7,668 nt of DNA from the NCBI GenBank assembly GCA_947651335.1, contig CANSYV010000056.1, positions 1 to 7,668 of the forward strand, read 5' to 3'. Shown here one piece after another: positions 4,039-7,668 of the stretch. A model generated the notes under the pieces. The model was given only the letters and a program-made list of their open reading frames with translations. It did not search any database and had not been told where the DNA came from. The DNA comes from an uncultured Lachnospiraceae bacterium (GTDB taxonomy: Bacteria > Bacillota > Clostridia > Lachnospirales > Lachnospiraceae). The translations under genes were made by a program, and so were the position numbers. How positions within the stretch are numbered: position 1 is the stretch's first letter; every line of letters begins with the position of its first letter.

Positions 4039-6414
4039 ATGAACAGCAAAGCAATTTCCGCATTAGAATATACGAAAATTATCAGCCAGCTGGTGGACAA
4101 GGCCACATCGCCTATGGGGAAAGACGCCTGCCGCCGTCTGGAACCGCTGACTGACCTTTCACAGATTGAAACCATGCAGCTGCAGACCTCCCACGCTCTG
4201 AGCAGGCTTTTTCAAAAGGGCAGTGTCTCCTTTGGAAATGTAAAAGATATCCGCAGTTCTCTGAAGCGCCTGGATGTGGGCAGTGCCCTGTCTGCCAGTG
4301 AGTTACTGGATATCTGCGCACTTTTGGAAAATACCGGGCGTGTGAAGGCATACGGGCGCCCTGACCGGGACGACACCCAGCCTGACTGCCTGAAAGCCCT
4401 ATTCGACGCTCTGGAACCGCTGACCCCGCTGGCCACAGAGATCCGCCGCTGTCTTCCCTCCCCCGATGAGGTCAGCGACGATGCCAGCCCGGGACTGCGC
4501 CAGGTGCGAAGGGAGCTGAAAAACACCAACGACCGGGTACACAGCCAGCTGCATTCCATCGTAAACGGCAGTGCCCGCACGTATCTCCAGGACAGTGTGG
4601 TCACCATGCGCAATGGACGCTACTGTCTGCCTGTGAAAGCTGAGTACCGGAATCAGGTATCCGGCATGATTCATGACCAGTCCTCCACAGGCGCCACTTT
4701 GTTCATTGAGCCCATGGCCATTGTAAAACTCAACAATGATATACGGGAACTGGAAATCAGGGAACAGCGTGAAATCGAGGCTGTGCTGGCCACATTAAGC
4801 GAACTGGCGGCGGGCCACCGGGAAGCCATCGAAAATGATGTGCGGTTTATGGCTGACCTGGATTTTATCTTCGCACGGGCTTCCCTGGCCATGGACCACA
4901 ATGCCACAGCGCCTGTTTTCAACCGGGAAGGGCGGATTCATCTGCGCAAAGCCCGCCACCCGCTGATTCCCAAAAAGCAGGCGGTGCCCATTGACGTCCG
5001 CCTGGGGGACGAATTCGACCTGCTGGTGGTCACAGGCCCCAACACAGGGGGAAAGACCGTCTCCATGAAGACTGTGGGCCTGCTGGTTTTAATGGGCCAG
5101 TCCGGTCTTCACATTCCCGCCGCTGACCGCAGCGAACTGTCTGTATTCCAGGAAGTCTATGCCGACATTGGGGATGAGCAGAGCATTGAGCAGAGTCTGA
5201 GCACCTTTTCTTCTCATATGACCAATGTGGTTTCGTTTATCGAAAAAGCCGATATCCATTCCCTGGTACTGTTCGATGAACTGGGGGCAGGCACTGACCC
5301 CACAGAGGGCGCGGCACTGGCCATCGCCATTTTGTCCCACCTGCACCAGCAGGGCATCCGCACTATGGCCACCACACACTACAGCGAATTAAAGATTTAC
5401 GCCCTGGCCACTCCCGGCGTGGAAAACGCTTCCTGCGAGTTCGATGTGGAGACCCTGCGGCCCACTTACCGGCTTCTCATCGGCGTTCCCGGAAAGAGCA
5501 ATGCCTTTGCCATCTCCTCCAAACTGGGACTGCCGGATTTTCTCATTGACAAGGCCAGACAGCAGATCAACCAAAAGGATGAATCCTTAGAAGACGTGAT
5601 CTCCAGCCTGGAGGCAAACCGCATTACCATAGAAAAAGAGCGGGATGAGATAAAACGGTACAAGCAGGAGATCAGCCAGATGAAGGAACGTCTGGAGGAA
5701 AAGCAGAACAAACTGGACAAACGCCGGGAAAAGATTCTCCAGGAGGCCAATGAAGAAGCACACAAAATCCTCCAGGAAGCCAAAGATTACGCTGACCAGT
5801 CCATAAAAATGTACAACAAATTCCAGAAACATCATGTGGACATGGCGGCTGTGGAAAAAGAGCGGCAGAATCTCCGCCAAAAAATGAACCAGGTGGAAAA
5901 CCGCTTAGGCCCCAAGCCTGCCGCCAAACCGAAGAAGGAGCTGAAACCTTCTCAGTTACGGCTGGGCGACGCAGTGCGGGTTTTGTCCATGGGCCTGAAG
6001 GGTACAGTCAGCAGTCTTCCCGACGGAAAAGGCAATCTGTTCGTACAGATGGGCATCTTACGCTCTCAGGTGAATATCTCAGACCTGGAGCTTCTGGACG
6101 AACCGGAAATCATCACTCCTTCCCTGAACCGCACAGGCTCCGGGAAGATCAAGGTGTCAAAATCTTCTTCGATCTCCACAGAAATCCATCTGCTGGGGAA
6201 AACCGTGGACGAAGCCCTTTCCGAACTGGATAAATATCTGGATGATGCCTGTCTTGCCCATTTAAGCCAGGTGCGCATTGTCCATGGAAAGGGTACAGGA
6301 GCTCTGCGAAAAGCTGTGCACAATTACCTGAAACGCCAGAAACATGTAAAATCCTATCGTCTGGGCGGCATGGGTGAGGGCGACTCCGGAGTAACTATTG
6401 TAGAATTCAAATAA
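4039..6414 (+). CDS. mutS2: MutS2 (endonuclease MutS2 / ribosome rescue factor RqcU)
   Basis: A 791-residue MutS2, full length for the family (about 780-790). MutS2 proteins are dimeric ATPases that lack the mismatch-recognition domain of MutS; in different bacteria they act on branched DNA to limit recombination or split collided ribosomes. The N-terminal core and lever (about 1-290) include NGRYCLPVKAEYR (192-204) and STGATLFIEP (216-225). The ATPase follows: Walker A GPNTGGKT (333-340), signature LSTFSSHM (387-394), Walker B LVLFDE with D413-E414, D-loop GAGTDPTEG (416-424), and TTHYSE with switch H447 (445-450). A long charged coiled coil spans about 510-622, then a KOW-like segment (about 639-687), then the C-terminal Smr domain (about 713-791) with HGKGTGALR (749-757). 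The first Smr motif, usually LDLRG, reads IHLLG (716-720), so its acidic residue is absent and nuclease activity is doubtful. The ATG at 4039 follows AGAGG (4028-4032). It leads an operon with a two-component system. Confidence 0.96.
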   Translation: MNSKAISALEYTKIISQLVDKATSPMGKDACRRLEPLTDLSQIETMQLQTSHALSRLFQKGSVSFGNVKDIRSSLKRLDVGSALSASELLDICALLENTGRVKAYGRPDRDDTQPDCLKALFDALEPLTPLATEIRRCLPSPDEVSDDASPGLRQVRRELKNTNDRVHSQLHSIVNGSARTYLQDSVVTMRNGRYCLPVKAEYRNQVSGMIHDQSSTGATLFIEPMAIVKLNNDIRELEIREQREIEAVLATLSELAAGHREAIENDVRFMADLDFIFARASLAMDHNATAPVFNREGRIHLRKARHPLIPKKQAVPIDVRLGDEFDLLVVTGPNTGGKTVSMKTVGLLVLMGQSGLHIPAADRSELSVFQEVYADIGDEQSIEQSLSTFSSHMTNVVSFIEKADIHSLVLFDELGAGTDPTEGAALAIAILSHLHQQGIRTMATTHYSELKIYALATPGVENASCEFDVETLRPTYRLLIGVPGKSNAFAISSKLGLPDFLIDKARQQINQKDESLEDVISSLEANRITIEKERDEIKRYKQEISQMKERLEEKQNKLDKRREKILQEANEEAHKILQEAKDYADQSIKMYNKFQKHHVDMAAVEKERQNLRQKMNQVENRLGPKPAAKPKKELKPSQLRLGDAVRVLSMGLKGTVSSLPDGKGNLFVQMGILRSQVNISDLELLDEPEIITPSLNRTGSGKIKVSKSSSISTEIHLLGKTVDEALSELDKYLDDACLAHLSQVRIVHGKGTGALRKAVHNYLKRQKHVKSYRLGGMGEGDSGVTIVEFK

Positions 6415-6426
6415 GGAGCCAATACC

Positions 6427-7125
6427 ATGGTAAACAAACAAAAAATCCTGATTGTAGATGACGACAATAACATCGCGGAACTGATTGCCCTGTACCTTAC
6501 AAAGGAATGTTTTGAAACCTCCATCGTCAACGACGGGGAAGAAGCCCTGAAAGAATTCCAGACATTCCAGCCCAACTTAATTCTGCTGGACCTGATGCTT
6601 CCCGGTATTGACGGCTACCAGGTCTGCCGGGAAATCCGCCAGAAGTCCGATGTGCCCATTATTATGCTTTCCGCCAAAGGGGAAACCTTTGATAAAGTGC
6701 TGGGCCTGGAACTGGGGGCAGATGATTATATCATCAAGCCCTTTGACTCCAAAGAGCTGGTGGCCAGAGTGCGGGCGGTTCTGCGCCGTTTCCAGGTGAA
6801 AGAGCCTGCCCCTGCGCCCTCCAATGAAAAATGTGTGAATTACCCGGACCTGTGTGTAAACCTGACCAATTATTCGGTTCTCTACCGGGGCGCACATGTA
6901 GACATGCCCCCGAAAGAACTGGAGCTTCTGTATTTTCTCGCTTCTTCCCCCAATCAGGTGTTCACCAGAGAACAGCTTCTTGACCATATATGGGGGTATG
7001 AATACATCGGGGATACGCGCACCGTAGATGTGCATATCAAACGCATCCGGGCGAAAATTAAGGACCATGCATCCTGGTCCATCAGCACTGTATGGGGAAT
7101 CGGCTATAAATTCGAGGTCAAATGA
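6427..7125 (+). CDS. OmpR/PhoB-family response regulator
   Basis: A 232-residue transcription regulator. The receiver domain (about 5-121) has the acidic pair D11-D12, phosphoacceptor D55 in LILLDLMLPG, S82 in IIMLSAKGE and the invariant K104 in DDYIIKPFDSKEL, so all phosphorylation residues are present. A Pro/Ala-rich linker (about 122-135) leads to a C-terminal winged-helix domain (about 137-232) with PPKELELLYFLASSPNQVFTREQLLDHIWG in pieces 161-190, the recognition helix region TRTVDVHIKRIRAKI (197-211) and the closing VWGIGYKFE (222-230). It binds DNA when phosphorylated, by its partner kinase encoded next. The ATG at 6427 follows AAGGAG (6413-6418), which overlaps the mutS2 stop codon; the gap is 12 bp, so it is probably cotranscribed with mutS2. 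Its stop overlaps the kinase start (ATGA), implying translational coupling. The signal it responds to cannot be told. Confidence 0.95.
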   Translation: MVNKQKILIVDDDNNIAELIALYLTKECFETSIVNDGEEALKEFQTFQPNLILLDLMLPGIDGYQVCREIRQKSDVPIIMLSAKGETFDKVLGLELGADDYIIKPFDSKELVARVRAVLRRFQVKEPAPAPSNEKCVNYPDLCVNLTNYSVLYRGAHVDMPPKELELLYFLASSPNQVFTREQLLDHIWGYEYIGDTRTVDVHIKRIRAKIKDHASWSISTVWGIGYKFEVK

Positions 7126-7668
7126 CAATGAAGAAAACTCTTTATCTGAAATTTATTGTAGCATATGTGGCATTTGCCCTGGCTGGTTTTATCCTCATAT
7201 CCACTCTGGGCTCCCAGCTGGTACAGCGCCATCTGGTAAAAAGCATCAGCGAGCAGATTTACAAAGAAGCCAATATCATCGCCTCTGACAGCATGGTGCG
7301 TTACCAGGCTGCCTCCTATAATCTGATCAACATTTATGACAATCTCTCCTCCCTTGCTGTCTACCAGGACGCGCAAATCTGGATGATGAACCAGCGGGGG
7401 GAAATTCTAATCGATACCAGCCAGCCCCAGCCCTATGACACCCCTCTGGCTCTGGACAGTTTTGACCCGCTTACCTGGGGCTCCAGCTATTACAGAACAG
7501 GAAATTTTTTCGGTTATTTTCCCGGTTCCATGCTCAGTGTCATTGCCCCCATCACCTCGAATATGACCATTAAGGGATACATAGCCATTCACTATCCCAT
7601 GGAAAGTTTATACCTGGAGGGGAACGGTTTCCTTGTTTCCTGGTGCATCGGGCATCTGGTTGAGCTTG
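7122..7668 (+). CDS. Sensor histidine kinase, N-terminal part (cut by window edge)
   Basis: The frame is open from the ATG at 7122 to the right edge (182 full codons). It begins MTMKKTLYLK, followed by a membrane segment (about 10-32), then an extracytoplasmic region (about 33-168) with a helical start and a PAS/Cache-like part: QIWMMNQRGEILIDTS (85-100) and MLSVIAPITSNMTIKGYIAIHY (137-158, in two strands). A second hydrophobic stretch starts near residue 169 and probably begins the second membrane segment. This is the usual N-terminal half of a HAMP/HisKA-type kinase; HAMP, His-box and ATPase domains would lie beyond the edge, so the kinase call rests on this layout and on the adjacent response regulator. 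The ATG overlaps the regulator's TGA (ATGA). GAGG (7114-7117) lies four bases before ATG 7122 and ten before the in-frame ATG at 7128, so either could be used. The sensed signal is unknown. Confidence 0.85.
   Translation, partial: MTMKKTLYLKFIVAYVAFALAGFILISTLGSQLVQRHLVKSISEQIYKEANIIASDSMVRYQAASYNLINIYDNLSSLAVYQDAQIWMMNQRGEILIDTSQPQPYDTPLALDSFDPLTWGSSYYRTGNFFGYFPGSMLSVIAPITSNMTIKGYIAIHYPMESLYLEGNGFLVSWCIGHLVEL

Noticed and set aside
6577..7128. 183-codon open frame on the minus strand
   Set aside because: Antisense to the response regulator, which has all receiver and winged-helix motifs; a shadow of its codon use.

Overview
The window looks like chromosomal housekeeping DNA from a low-to-moderate GC Firmicute, most likely a Clostridia/Lachnospiraceae-type gut anaerobe. 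This rests on the gene set (PcrA, a DUF1836 protein, YhaM-type HD exoribonuclease, MutS2, an OmpR-family two-component pair), on Shine-Dalgarno-led starts, and on sigma-A-like promoters with 17-bp spacers. The genus cannot be fixed from sequence reading alone. No transposase, phage gene, CRISPR array, tRNA or rRNA was recognised.

Layout. (1) Positions 1-413, minus strand: the first 137 residues of a PcrA/UvrD helicase, cut by the window edge. (2) Positions 414-669: a divergent control region with back-to-back promoters for pcrA (505-533) and the DUF1836 gene (577-605). A terminator-like hairpin lies inside the pcrA leader. (3) Positions 670-1305, plus strand: a DUF1836 protein, probably DNA-binding and visibly more AT-rich than its neighbours. 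(4) Positions 1321-1350: a stem-loop between convergent genes, best read as the terminator of the minus-strand operon. (5) Positions 1350-3615, minus strand: a two-gene operon with a 13-bp gap, namely a membrane-anchored HtrA/DegS-like protein with a PDZ domain, then a YhaM-family OB-fold plus HD-domain exoribonuclease. The HtrA-like protein lacks all three expected catalytic residues. (6) Positions 3616-4038: a 423-bp divergent intergenic region with two inverted repeats and the mutS2 promoter. (7) Positions 4039-7668, plus strand: mutS2, then 12 bp later an OmpR-type response regulator, then (4-bp ATGA overlap) the N-terminal half of a sensor histidine kinase, cut by the right edge.

How the genes relate. 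Several act on nucleic acid: PcrA on DNA unwinding and repair, YhaM on RNA 3' ends and processed DNA ends, and MutS2 on branched DNA or collided ribosomes. The HtrA-like protein and the histidine kinase face the cell exterior. The cotranscription of mutS2 with a two-component system is inferred from spacing; nothing in the sequence shows that they work together.

No clearly new multi-gene system was found. The most notable points are the degenerate HtrA-like pseudoprotease, the altered Smr motif in MutS2, the terminator-like hairpin in the pcrA leader, and the repeat structure in the DUF1836 promoter.
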